From: Sedimenticola selenatireducens
GTDB lineage: Bacteria > Pseudomonadota > Gammaproteobacteria > Chromatiales > Chromatiaceae
NCBI RefSeq assembly: GCF_007625115.1
Contig: NZ_VMNH01000016.1
Span: forward strand, 62,001-126,000
Length of the DNA: 64,000 bases
Reading direction: 5' to 3'
In this document: piece after piece, positions 52,605 to 61,010 of the stretch
How the letters are laid out: each line of letters begins with the position of its first letter
How positions within the stretch are numbered: position 1 is the first letter of the stretch
Notes under the pieces: generated by a model
What the model saw: the letters and a program-made list of their open reading frames with translations, nothing else
Database searches by the model: none
Told to the model about the DNA's origin: nothing
Position numbers and translations under genes: made by a program

Positions 52605-54584
52605 TTAAGGTTGCTCTCTAATCTGAATCAGCGAGCCACTCTTCTGCCACTGATTACTATCGAGTTGTTTCAGGTCTTCCCCCAATAGTCCGAGCGCCTG
52701 TCCAAACGCGGGTCCGGTTTCAGCAAAGGTCAGTGTTCCGAGCAATCTCTGCTGTTGCTGTTCACTTACGTTGCCGATCCAGAGTGGGCGCTTACTATCC
52801 AGTTGAAAGCCGCTCTCCCATAAACGCAATACCAGGCGCCGATCATCGGCCAGATGTTTGACCAGTAACAGCGCCTCGTAGCGGCCCTCATGCACTTGCG
52901 GCAGTATCGGCAACTCCTGGAGTGACTGGCTGGGTGAGAGAAGACGCAATCCGTCTGTCCAGAAAAATGCGGCCTTTCGCTGCCATCCGCTATTCATCAG
53001 CTGTGCCTCTAGCCAGTGTATAGACCCCGCGAATTGCAGGTTCAGCGGGTGATCTTCTCGGTCGCGCAGATCACCGCGGTAGGTGGGGACTTCTTTGGTA
53101 TCGCCCTGCCACCAGGCAGAAGCCGCCAGTGGCATCACCGTGTGGATCGGTTCGTATTCCGCCATCTTGTCTTGGTGATGAAGACTGCTCTCCACGCTGA
53201 AGGCGATAGAGAGAATGATAATGCTTGCCAAGCTCAAACTTCGCCAGTTGGCGGCCTGTGCAGCATGACGATGATAGGCCAACCCCAGCAGGGACACCCA
53301 AGCGAGACCCAGCGTGATGCTGCCAGCGACATCGGAAAGCCAGTGAACACCTAGATAGAGTCGCGACAGGGCCACGGCCATAATGACTAACCCGGCCAGG
53401 GTATAGGGAAGCCATCGCCAGCGATCAGAGAGTGGTCGAGCGATCAGTACCGAGAGAAAACCATATAGCACTGTGGCCCAAAGCGTGTGGCCGCTAGGGA
53501 AAGAAAATGAGTATGTTGAATGGTGAACAATCTCGGGTCGGGCAATCTGCAAGCCGAACTTCAGCAAGGGTGAGGCGATCAGACAGAACAACCCCGCAGC
53601 AAACCAATAACCGGCGGTACGACGTTGCCCTGTTGCTAGCAGCAAAAGTAGGACACCCGCAGTCAGAGGGTAGATGACACCGATGTCGGCGAGCCGAGTG
53701 AAGTAGACCATCAGTTGATCAGCCCAGGGTGAGCGCAGACTCTGCAGGGCCTGCAATACCGTCATGTCGATTCCCTGGTGGGTGCCATTGGGTACAAGGC
53801 CCAGTAGCAATATAAACAGACCAGAAGTGATCAATAGCAAGGTGGCAAGGATCGACAATCCGCGTGTCTCGGGGTGATTCGGGTCCGCCAGCGCATTAGC
53901 TATCTCACCCATTATAGGATGGGCTTTACCCCAGTTGAGTAACCACTGAACCCACTGGCTGGTGTGGGGGTGGAGTCTCCTGAAGAGTCCGCGTGTGATG
54001 TGATAGGCTAGCCAGAGAATAAGCAGCAGGAGCAGCAGGAGTATCACCAGACGCATCGCGACTTCTGAGGCCAACTCCATTGAGGCCCCAAACACCATGC
54101 CGGGCAGGAGATAGAGCGGTGCCCAGGCCAATGCCGAGAGCACATTGGCGAAGAGGAAACGCAGCGGCGTCATCCCCATCATGCCTGCGACCAGCGGAAT
54201 CACCGCGCGAATCGGCCCGAAAAAACGACCCAGGGCGACACTCTTGCCACCGTACTTCTCGAAGAAGCGTTTACCCTGATGGATGGATTCCGGATAGCGG
54301 GAAAAGGGCCAGATGGCGGAAAGTCGCTCCTGGTAATGCCGTCCCAGCCAAAAACTGAGGCCGTCGCCAGCAACCGCGCCCACAACGGCCCAGCCCATCG
54401 CCGGCCAGAAGGCAATCGCCCCGCTGGCAATCAGTGCGCCGATACCGAACATGATCACCACGCCGGGCACAATCAGTCCGACAATGGCGAGTGACTCTGC
54501 CATCGCTACCAGAAAGATCACGCTATAAGACCAACCGGGGTGGAGTGATACCCAGGCCAGGATCTGTTGCAAAAGCTCCGTCAT
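52605..54584 (-). CDS. DedA-PAP2-LssY fusion membrane protein
   Basis: 659 residues in three parts. DedA/SNARE-associated domain (about 15-200, with FWLGRHYQERLSAIWPF and GRFFGPIRAVIPLVAG), which in other proteins moves undecaprenyl phosphate or phospholipids. PAP2 phosphatase (about 265-440, with KFGLQIARPE, SFSFPSGHT and YLGVHWLSDVAGS as the three phosphatase motifs). LssY C-terminal domain (about 480-650, PTYRGDLRDREDHPLNLQFAG). Recycling of lipid carriers such as undecaprenyl pyrophosphate is a plausible role, combining phosphatase and flippase activities in one chain. Confidence 0.88.
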   Translation of the reverse strand: MTELLQQILAWVSLHPGWSYSVIFLVAMAESLAIVGLIVPGVVIMFGIGALIASGAIAFWPAMGWAVVGAVAGDGLSFWLGRHYQERLSAIWPFSRYPESIHQGKRFFEKYGGKSVALGRFFGPIRAVIPLVAGMMGMTPLRFLFANVLSALAWAPLYLLPGMVFGASMELASEVAMRLVILLLLLLLILWLAYHITRGLFRRLHPHTSQWVQWLLNWGKAHPIMGEIANALADPNHPETRGLSILATLLLITSGLFILLLGLVPNGTHQGIDMTVLQALQSLRSPWADQLMVYFTRLADIGVIYPLTAGVLLLLLATGQRRTAGYWFAAGLFCLIASPLLKFGLQIARPEIVHHSTYSFSFPSGHTLWATVLYGFLSVLIARPLSDRWRWLPYTLAGLVIMAVALSRLYLGVHWLSDVAGSITLGLAWVSLLGLAYHRHAAQAANWRSLSLASIIILSIAFSVESSLHHQDKMAEYEPIHTVMPLAASAWWQGDTKEVPTYRGDLRDREDHPLNLQFAGSIHWLEAQLMNSGWQRKAAFFWTDGLRLLSPSQSLQELPILPQVHEGRYEALLLVKHLADDRRLVLRLWESGFQLDSKRPLWIGNVSEQQQQRLLGTLTFAETGPAFGQALGLLGEDLKQLDSNQWQKSGSLIQIREQP

Positions 54585-54660
54585 TCAGTAACCGTCAACA
54601 GCCTTAATCAATAGTGGTAGTCTACCGCGTTTTTATATGAAGGTGCTGACTGCTGTGCCG

Positions 54661-54703
54661 AGGTGTCGGAGTCAAAGACAACATGCATTTGACTCCGACA
54701 CCT
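54661..54703. repeat. REP-like palindrome, GTCGGAGTCAAA class
   Basis: AGGTGTCGGAGTCAAA (54661-54676) and TTTGACTCCGACACCT (54688-54703) are a perfect 16-bp inverted repeat. The arm core is shared with the element at 56994. Confidence 0.85.
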
Positions 54704-54790
54704 CCCTTGCGATCGATATCTTGTCATTTTTCCTAATCATCCCCACATAGGGGTTAGACAACGTAAATAAAGGATAGAAAGGGAAGCCTC

Positions 54791-55129
54791 ATGAACGCAG
54801 AAGTAAACCCGGAAGCAAAAACAGAAAACAACCCCATCTGGTATCGCGGCCTCTATATGCTGCTGTTCCTGTTGATTATCGGAATCGCCAAAGGCATCGT
54901 GTTTGTAGTGGCGGTGGTTCAGTTCATCCTGGTGGCGGTCAACAAAGCCCCGAATGACCCCCTACGTAAATTCGGTCAGGGACTCAGTACCTACCTCTAC
55001 GATATCAACCAGTACCTGGTCTTTAACACCGAACACAAACCGTTCCCGTTTGACGACTGGAAAAGCGAACCGCCTAAACGGGAAGAGATCGTGATAGATC
55101 AGGACATGGAGTATCAGGATGGGCAGTAG
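54791..55129 (+). CDS. DUF4389-family membrane protein
   Basis: 112 residues. NPIWYRGLYMLLFLLIIGIA begins the first hydrophobic stretch, and the second, VVAVVQFILVAVNKAPND, is the DUF4389 signature. The C-terminal 40 residues are soluble and acidic. A GGGAAG ribosome site precedes the ATG. Function unknown. Confidence 0.85.
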   Translation: MNAEVNPEAKTENNPIWYRGLYMLLFLLIIGIAKGIVFVVAVVQFILVAVNKAPNDPLRKFGQGLSTYLYDINQYLVFNTEHKPFPFDDWKSEPPKREEIVIDQDMEYQDGQ

Positions 55130-55211
55130 TTTGTTTACTGATAGTTCGCAAATTGAATCTGAATAATCAAAATAATTTGAATGCCAGAATTTGTCCTGAA
55201 AGGTGTGCTAA

Positions 55212-55883
55212 CTAACGCGGCGGATCAATCTGCTGATTGATCGAACAGTTAAGCCGGAACCAACCCGCAACACTGTAGCGGTCTCGATCAGCCGCAAGCA
55301 CTTCATGGGGAAACTCTTCGCTGAGAAAGATAACGAGCGTGCCGAATGTGGGTACGACCTTGGTGATCTCTTCCCCTTCATCTGGCGCATAGAGTACCAG
55401 TTCGCCACCCTGATCAGGTTCCCATCCTTTATTCAAATAAGTGACCAGCGTCAGAACACGATTGGATTCGCCGCGAAAGGCGTCCAGATGTTTTTTGTAA
55501 AAATCGCCTGGGTTGTATTGTGCAAAGTGACTTTCAAATGAGAACAGGCCGAGGAACAGCCGGCGATTCAGGTATTGCTTGAGTTGTGCAGTCCAGTCGA
55601 ACCAGAGGTTGGCGTTGGGATGGGCATCATCCATCCAGGCTATTTTATCACGTCGAATGAATGGGTTTTTAGTCTGGTCAAGACCACGGCCGATTCGCGC
55701 CTGGTGAAAACGCTCTTCTTTTAGAATGCTGAGATAGTGCAACAGACTGTCAGCGATCTGATTGGGTAGCGCGGCGGGGAGTATTATGTAGCCCTGGGAT
55801 TCAATGCCGCAGGCAATGCGTTCAAACAGGCTGTCGTCTTGTGGTGAGGTGTCGGCACTGTAGTCAGAAATATTGAGTATCAA
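55212..55883 (-). CDS. iron/2-oxoglutarate-dependent oxygenase (SM-20/prolyl hydroxylase-like)
   Basis: 223 residues. The facial triad is His 132 and Asp 134 (KKHLDAFRG) and His 193 (EEFPHEVL), with Arg 202 as 2-oxoglutarate ligand in DRDRYSVAGWF. This is the P4Hc/SM-20 pattern, so a protein or small-molecule hydroxylase. The substrate is unknown. The start is a TTG without a good ribosome site; no in-frame ATG precedes the fold, so the exact N-terminus is uncertain. Confidence 0.85.
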   Translation of the reverse strand: MILNISDYSADTSPQDDSLFERIACGIESQGYIILPAALPNQIADSLLHYLSILKEERFHQARIGRGLDQTKNPFIRRDKIAWMDDAHPNANLWFDWTAQLKQYLNRRLFLGLFSFESHFAQYNPGDFYKKHLDAFRGESNRVLTLVTYLNKGWEPDQGGELVLYAPDEGEEITKVVPTFGTLVIFLSEEFPHEVLAADRDRYSVAGWFRLNCSINQQIDPPR

Positions 55884-56051
55884 GTAGGTGTAGGCTCTGA
55901 GATTTCGAGGGAATGTGCTTGCTACTCAGGATGGGGCGCGAGTTGGGCTGACGCCTAGAGTGCCGGGCTATATTAAGGCTTGGAAAGGGGCGGCGCCACA
56001 AACATTTTAATTATGAAATGCCGTGAAATGTGAACCGATAAGGTGGGTGTT

Positions 56052-56073
56052 GCGGGAAGCCGAGGCCTCCCGC
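56052..56073 (-). repeat. hairpin after the CCGSCS peptide gene
   Basis: GCGGGAAGCC and GGCCTCCCGC pair with one mismatch. No T-run follows on the minus strand. Confidence 0.45.
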
Positions 56074-56083
56074 CATTCAGCTA

Positions 56084-56245
56084 TTAAGAGCAGGAACCAC
56101 AGCAGACGCCGGGGCGATCCGCCTCTTTCTTCTCTTCAGCGGTTTCAGCCTGGGTCTTGATTTCCACGTTGATTGAAGTGGCTTGCTCTTGGGTCTCTTC
56201 ACTGCTGACTGCTTCAGCAGATGCGTTCTTTGTCTCTTCGCTCAT
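56084..56245 (-). CDS. 53-residue CCGSCS-motif peptide
   Basis: Reads MSEETKNASA at the start and ends DRPGVCCGSCS. The body is acidic, Glu/Ala/Thr-rich and probably disordered; there is no signal or membrane segment. The C-terminal CCGSCS matches a small-protein family named after that motif (NCBIfam TIGR04101, from memory). Four closely spaced cysteines at an exposed C-terminus suggest metal binding or a modification site, but nothing has been established. AAGGA lies ten bases before the ATG. No neighbouring gene is obviously linked. Confidence 0.8.
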   Translation of the reverse strand: MSEETKNASAEAVSSEETQEQATSINVEIKTQAETAEEKKEADRPGVCCGSCS

Positions 56246-56419
56246 GTTGCGGTTGTCCTTCTCTAGGGTGGTAATAGTCCCGGGTAGGGTATGTGGTAGT
56301 ATCAGACGATGCCTTGTCCTGGCTCAATTCTGCGATAGTTTATAGCATGCTTTATGAATTAAAGGGATGCTTGTCATTGAGTTGGCAAGTCAACGGGATC
56401 TAGAAGGGTATTTGTACTT

Positions 56420-56965
56420 ATGGCAAAACAACTCCAAGCCTTTATCCTGCTCGGTCTGGTGTCGGGTCTTATTTGTGGTTTTGGTGGTCCGTTGCTGCCG
56501 GATATCGAGTGGCTGACAAACATCTATCCCGGTGTGGTGTTGGGTCTGTTCCTCTTTTTTGCGGGATGGTACGTGGCTAACCGCAATGCGCAAAAAATGC
56601 TGCCGGCGCTGCTGGTCATTGTGTCGGCGAGTATCATCGGTTGGCGACTGGCATTGAAGGTTGGCGGAGATTCAGGATTGGATGACCTCTATCTGTTTGC
56701 TGTGTGTGGTGCTGTAGGTGCAGGCTCTGTAGCGCTGGGCCTGCTCTATGCATGGCGAATACGTTCAGGTGTATTGCTGTTTGTTTTGGTCACCATGTTT
56801 GCCGGCGCGCTGGGTGGCTTTGTATTTCACATGATCGAACTGCTGACCGATATCAGTAGTGTGAGGAGTGGCGATGTCTGGACCATCGTTCTTTTTACGG
56901 TCTGGCAGACGTTACTCTTTGTTGGGCTATCAACCGCTCTGCGGTTTAGCTCGGCTCGCGCATAA
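56420..56965 (+). CDS. multi-pass membrane protein, function unknown
   Basis: 181 residues with about six hydrophobic segments and no long loops. No family recognised. FGGPLLPDIEWLTNIYPG and FHMIELLTDISSVRSGD are the only polar loops. Stands alone between the CCGSCS peptide gene and the ribosomal oxygenase. Confidence 0.75.
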   Translation: MAKQLQAFILLGLVSGLICGFGGPLLPDIEWLTNIYPGVVLGLFLFFAGWYVANRNAQKMLPALLVIVSASIIGWRLALKVGGDSGLDDLYLFAVCGAVGAGSVALGLLYAWRIRSGVLLFVLVTMFAGALGGFVFHMIELLTDISSVRSGDVWTIVLFTVWQTLLFVGLSTALRFSSARA

Positions 56966-56993
56966 TGACTTGAAAGATCGTGGTATCAGAACA

Positions 56994-57023
56994 GGGGTCG
57001 CAGTCAAATTTGACTCCGACCCC
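56994..57023. repeat. REP-like palindrome, GTCGGAGTCAAA class
   Basis: GGGGTCGCAGTCAAA (56994-57008) and TTTGACTCCGACCCC (57009-57023) abut, with one mismatch. Same core as 54661-54703. Confidence 0.8.
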
Positions 57024-57104
57024 CTATGAAGTCTGCCGCTATGTTTGCTCCGCAATCTCCTTCATGCTACAAGCCTCTCTACACTTTTTGCAGCGAGCAG
57101 CGCT

Positions 57105-58259
57105 ATGTTTTCTCTGGACTTGTCCGGCCTAACCCCTCAGCAGTTTTTAGATACCTACTGGCAAAAAAAGCCAACAGTCATTCGTCAGGGATTTAAAGAT
57201 TTTATTGATCCTATTACGGCGGATGAGCTGGCCGGTCTGGCCTGTGATGAGCAGGTGGAATCGCGTCTGGTGTATAAAAAGGCCGGTGCATGGCAGGCCG
57301 AGTTTGGTCCCTTTGAAAGTTATGGACACTTGGGCGAGCGAGAGTGGACGTTGGTGGTGCAGGCGGTTGATCACTGGTTACCGCAAGTGGCCGCGTTGGC
57401 AGAGCCCTTTCAGTTTATACCGAACTGGCGAAAAGATGATCTGATGATGAGCTTTGCTACGCCGGGTGGTGGTGTGGGCCCGCATATTGATCTCTATGAT
57501 GTGTTTATTATTCAGGGTTCTGGCAAGCGTCACTGGCGTGTCGGTGATCGTGGAGCGCATAACGAGTTTGCGGCCCATGAGGCGTTACTGCACGTGGATG
57601 ACTTTGAGCCGATTATTGAGGTTGAACTTTTGCCCGGCGATATTCTCTATATCCCGCCGGGATTTCCACACGATGGTTCAGCCGTTGAGCCATCACTGAG
57701 TTATTCAGTCGGGTTCAGGACAAATTCAGGCTATGAGTTGACGGAAGGATTGGCAGACTTTCTTGCAGAGCATGCGCTGGCTAAAGAACTGATGTGTGAT
57801 CCAGATCGTGAAGCGACCGAACGGCCTGGCGCAATCAGTCAACAGGATGTTGCCCTGATCAAACAGCACCTGATGAAGGTAGTGGCTGATGACGAGCTGT
57901 TTTCCCGTTTTATTGGTGAGTTTGTCAGTCAGGCGAAACATGATTTGGATATTGCCGTAATGGATGACGAGGGCTATAGCAAACAGGAGGTGATTGCACT
58001 ATTGCAACAAGGCAAGCCATTGCATCGACTGGGTGGGCTGCGCTGTTTCTATTTTGAGGCGACTCTGGATCAAGGTGTTTTTTATGTCGATGGTGAGGAG
58101 AAGCGCTTGCCGAGCGAGATGAAGGCTGTGATTCAGCTGTTGTGTGACCAGCGCTCAATATCTGCAGAGCAGCTGCTACCTTGGATTGACCACAATCCGT
58201 TTTTAGATTTTCTTATCGAACTGTTGAATGCCGGTTACTGGTATTTTGAGGGGGCGTGA
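57105..58259 (+). CDS. roxA: ribosomal protein L16 arginine hydroxylase (RoxA/YcfD)
   Basis: About 384 residues from the ATG at 57105; a TTG at 57045 would add 20. JmjC-type oxygenase that hydroxylates an arginine of ribosomal protein L16. Iron ligands His 127 and Asp 129 in GPHIDLYDVF and His 189 in PPGFPHDGSA. The N-terminus (QQFLDTYWQKKPTVIRQ) and the C-terminal winged-helix part match E. coli YcfD. Confidence 0.93.
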   Translation: MFSLDLSGLTPQQFLDTYWQKKPTVIRQGFKDFIDPITADELAGLACDEQVESRLVYKKAGAWQAEFGPFESYGHLGEREWTLVVQAVDHWLPQVAALAEPFQFIPNWRKDDLMMSFATPGGGVGPHIDLYDVFIIQGSGKRHWRVGDRGAHNEFAAHEALLHVDDFEPIIEVELLPGDILYIPPGFPHDGSAVEPSLSYSVGFRTNSGYELTEGLADFLAEHALAKELMCDPDREATERPGAISQQDVALIKQHLMKVVADDELFSRFIGEFVSQAKHDLDIAVMDDEGYSKQEVIALLQQGKPLHRLGGLRCFYFEATLDQGVFYVDGEEKRLPSEMKAVIQLLCDQRSISAEQLLPWIDHNPFLDFLIELLNAGYWYFEGA

Positions 58260-58280
58260 ATTTACCCCCGAGCTCGATAA

Positions 58281-58592
58281 TTAAAGCCAGCCGTTCAGTC
58301 TGACGGCATGGGCGGCAAACAGCACGACCGAACTATAGATCACCACGTTCTGAGCAAACGTCAGCGCAAGGTCTCGATTGATGGTTTTCTCCAGCTCGGC
58401 AGTGGCGCTTTTCCGCTCTTTTTCGGGTAATGATTCTATCTCGGCCCATTTCATCTTGCGAAGACGCACCTGATCCACGGCTTGGGTCATGCAGACGGCG
58501 AGAATGGCAATGCCGATGCGCTCCGGTGTCAGGATGAAAAAGTAGGCGCCCAACCAACCCATCAGGGTATGCATCATCAAATTCCACAGCAT
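58281..58592 (-). CDS. small protein with two membrane segments, function unknown
   Basis: 103 residues from the ATG at 58592 (an upstream frame reaches 58655 without support). One hydrophobic segment at each end (GWLGAYFFILTPERIGIAIL and NVVIYSSVVLFAAHAV) flank a charged helix (KMKWAEIESLPEKERKSAT). GAGAG lies upstream. Not recognised. Confidence 0.65.
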   Translation of the reverse strand: MLWNLMMHTLMGWLGAYFFILTPERIGIAILAVCMTQAVDQVRLRKMKWAEIESLPEKERKSATAELEKTINRDLALTFAQNVVIYSSVVLFAAHAVRLNGWL

Positions 58593-58682
58593 AATCGCTT
58601 CTCTCTTTTTACTCAGTGGGCGCAGTCTGCATGCCGGATAGCTATTCGTCAACACAGTGTCCGATGTTTGCTGTATATCCCA

Positions 58683-59471
58683 TTATTGCGTGGAACGCGC
58701 GAAGCGGAACAGTTGCCGGTTTTCGTGCATTAATACACGGGCATGTCTTTGTAGAGGAATATCGAGTCTTTCGCCGAGTGCCTCGGCTGTCTTGATAAAC
58801 AGTTTTGGATTAAGTTGAGGTATACCCCCATCAAAGGCAAAGGCAATGCAGTTTCCGTCCGGGATGCTGAGAGTGACCACCTGCTGATCAAATGCCGCCT
58901 GTAGTGTCTGATTGAGTGCATGGGCAGTCAGACTGCTGCGCAACCAGTAGTTACAGATTAAGATACCACCGGGCTTTAATGCACTTCGGCAACGTGCCAG
59001 AAACGCCTCTTGAGCTTGCAGTTCATTCATCCCTTCACTGAGATAGAGGTCCGTGAATATCAAGTCTGCTGGCATAGGTGATTTCATCAGATAACTGTCG
59101 GCATCGTCGATGTGCAGGCGCAGGCGTCTGTCGTGTGGTAAGGCAAACCAGGTCCTGGCAAGCGCCACTACCTGGGCGCGCTGTTCTACCGCATTGATTA
59201 TGCAATTGGGGAAATGGGCGAAGATGGCATGGGCCAGAGAGCCAGCACCCAGGCCGAGCAGTATGCAGTGTCGCGGGTCACCTGTTAACAGAAAACCCAG
59301 CATCATCACTTGGGTGTAGTTGTGACAGAGTCTCTGCGGGGTGTGAATGTCGATACAACTCTGCTGGATATCGTTGCCAAAACAGAGCATGCGCCGATTA
59401 GCATCCTGGTGGATAGTTAGGTCACCCCAGTCGTCGGTGCAATGATGAATTTTTGTTCCTTTGGCGGTCAT
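58683..59471 (-). CDS. spermidine-synthase-like methyltransferase-fold protein
   Basis: 262 residues. The SAM fold GLGAGSLAHAIFAHFPNCII and VVALARTWFALP resemble SpeE, and the DLIFTDLYLSEGMNELQAQ segment is where SpeE has its catalytic Asp-rich loop, but the loop sequence differs. So it is not a safe spermidine synthase; such proteins are annotated spermidine synthase-like with unknown acceptor. No speD partner is nearby. Confidence 0.8.
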   Translation of the reverse strand: MTAKGTKIHHCTDDWGDLTIHQDANRRMLCFGNDIQQSCIDIHTPQRLCHNYTQVMMLGFLLTGDPRHCILLGLGAGSLAHAIFAHFPNCIINAVEQRAQVVALARTWFALPHDRRLRLHIDDADSYLMKSPMPADLIFTDLYLSEGMNELQAQEAFLARCRSALKPGGILICNYWLRSSLTAHALNQTLQAAFDQQVVTLSIPDGNCIAFAFDGGIPQLNPKLFIKTAEALGERLDIPLQRHARVLMHENRQLFRFARSTQ

Positions 59472-59660
59472 GATTGAAGCGTGTCACTCTGTTTCATGTG
59501 AAGATGGAAAAAGGATATGTGGGCTAAATAGGTCAGATCAGACAAGAGAATACGCACTGTTCATTTGAGCGTCCATCTCCTTGATTATGCGGATTATGAT
59601 TTTTTTTGCTGCGTTGTTATTGTTTTTGTATAAGAGATCAACAAAGTAGATAATATTTTT

Positions 59661-61010
59661 ATGAGTATCTGGGAAAGAAGCATATTACTGATTTTATTGC
59701 GTCGTCGTTTGGAAACCGAGCGCACAACGGATTGGCAGGTTTTACACAAACGGGATCGCCGATGGTTTCTGGCGCAACCCGAGTCAAATCCGTGGCTTGT
59801 TTTACGCGATTGGCTGGCCCAATGGGATGATGCCCGGCAAGGCAGTGTAGGTCTTTTTGTCTATGGCCTAGGCTTTGCGGTCTTAGTATTGGGATTTGTT
59901 CTGGTTGCCGGTTTGGTGGAATTTCTGACTTTCGAGCGAATCAATCTACTCTGGTTTATGCTAATTGCCATACTGCTTCCCTTTGCCTGGTGGGTAGGTG
60001 CGCTATTTTTTAGCTCAGCACAGGTTCCCATTCCTCTGCGTACACTGTTTCAACATCGATTGCCTTCGGGTGCTTTGTCAAAACCGCTTACCCCTTTGTT
60101 GAAGTTGACAGTTGTTGCACTTGGGCAGCAGTTATCCATGCTGTTTTCTTTGGGCATGTTGATGGCTTTTTTACTCTATCTGTTGGTAACAGATTTGGCT
60201 TTTGGGTGGTCGTCTACCCTCAATCTTTCGAGTGAGCTGATTTATCAGCTTACTCATATCATGTCTTGGCCCTGGCAAAACTTATGGCCAGCCGCAGTGC
60301 CATCAATAGAGTTGGTTGAGCAGACACACTATTTTCGGGCGGCACCTATTTCGGTAGTACAGCCGGAGCTGTTTGGACAGTGGTGGCGTTTTTTGCTGAT
60401 GTCACTGTTGCTCTATGTAGTCCTGCCCAGAGTTATCACCTCAGCATTTTTTCGGTATAGACTAAATCGGATGCAGGGGAGTGTACGAAAGAGTGATGCA
60501 TTGATTGGTGGGCTATGGCAGCGTCTTGCTACGGAGTTGATTGATCATGAGGCACAACCCGTTGAGCAGCGGGAGCCTTCATCTGTAATGCCCATAACGG
60601 AAGAGATAGGTGTGACATGCCGACAAATCCTTGCCTGGGGCGTCTGGCCCGATGATGTGATGCGTACACTTCGCCTAAAACTTGGAGCTGACGGTTCTGG
60701 TGTCTATTGGGTCAATATTGATTCACCCAAGGCAGCAGCGTCAACAGCTGCTGAACTGAAATCGTTAGTTGATGCGCCGCTACTGCTGCTCTGTAAAGGT
60801 TGGGAGCCACCCACTGGTGAGTTGGAAGATTACTGTAATATGTTGGGTGAATTGCGCGCCCATCTGTTTCTCTGGCCAGTACCTTTAACAGGAATGGATG
60901 AAAGACGACAAAAGCTGTTGATTGAATCCTGGCGGTCATTCATGGGGCAACTGCCGGAGTGTTTTCATCTGATCATAAATCCGCTGGCAGCGGAGAAACG
61001 TGATGCGTGA
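59661..61010 (+). CDS. DUF2868-family membrane protein
   Basis: 449 residues with about five membrane helices in the first 260 residues and a soluble C-terminal half. RLETERTTDWQVLHKRDRRW and the FERINLLWFMLIAILLPFAWW region are DUF2868-like. It overlaps the GTPase downstream by eight bases. The two are a recurring proteobacterial pair of unknown role. Confidence 0.85.
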   Translation: MSIWERSILLILLRRRLETERTTDWQVLHKRDRRWFLAQPESNPWLVLRDWLAQWDDARQGSVGLFVYGLGFAVLVLGFVLVAGLVEFLTFERINLLWFMLIAILLPFAWWVGALFFSSAQVPIPLRTLFQHRLPSGALSKPLTPLLKLTVVALGQQLSMLFSLGMLMAFLLYLLVTDLAFGWSSTLNLSSELIYQLTHIMSWPWQNLWPAAVPSIELVEQTHYFRAAPISVVQPELFGQWWRFLLMSLLLYVVLPRVITSAFFRYRLNRMQGSVRKSDALIGGLWQRLATELIDHEAQPVEQREPSSVMPITEEIGVTCRQILAWGVWPDDVMRTLRLKLGADGSGVYWVNIDSPKAAASTAAELKSLVDAPLLLLCKGWEPPTGELEDYCNMLGELRAHLFLWPVPLTGMDERRQKLLIESWRSFMGQLPECFHLIINPLAAEKRDA

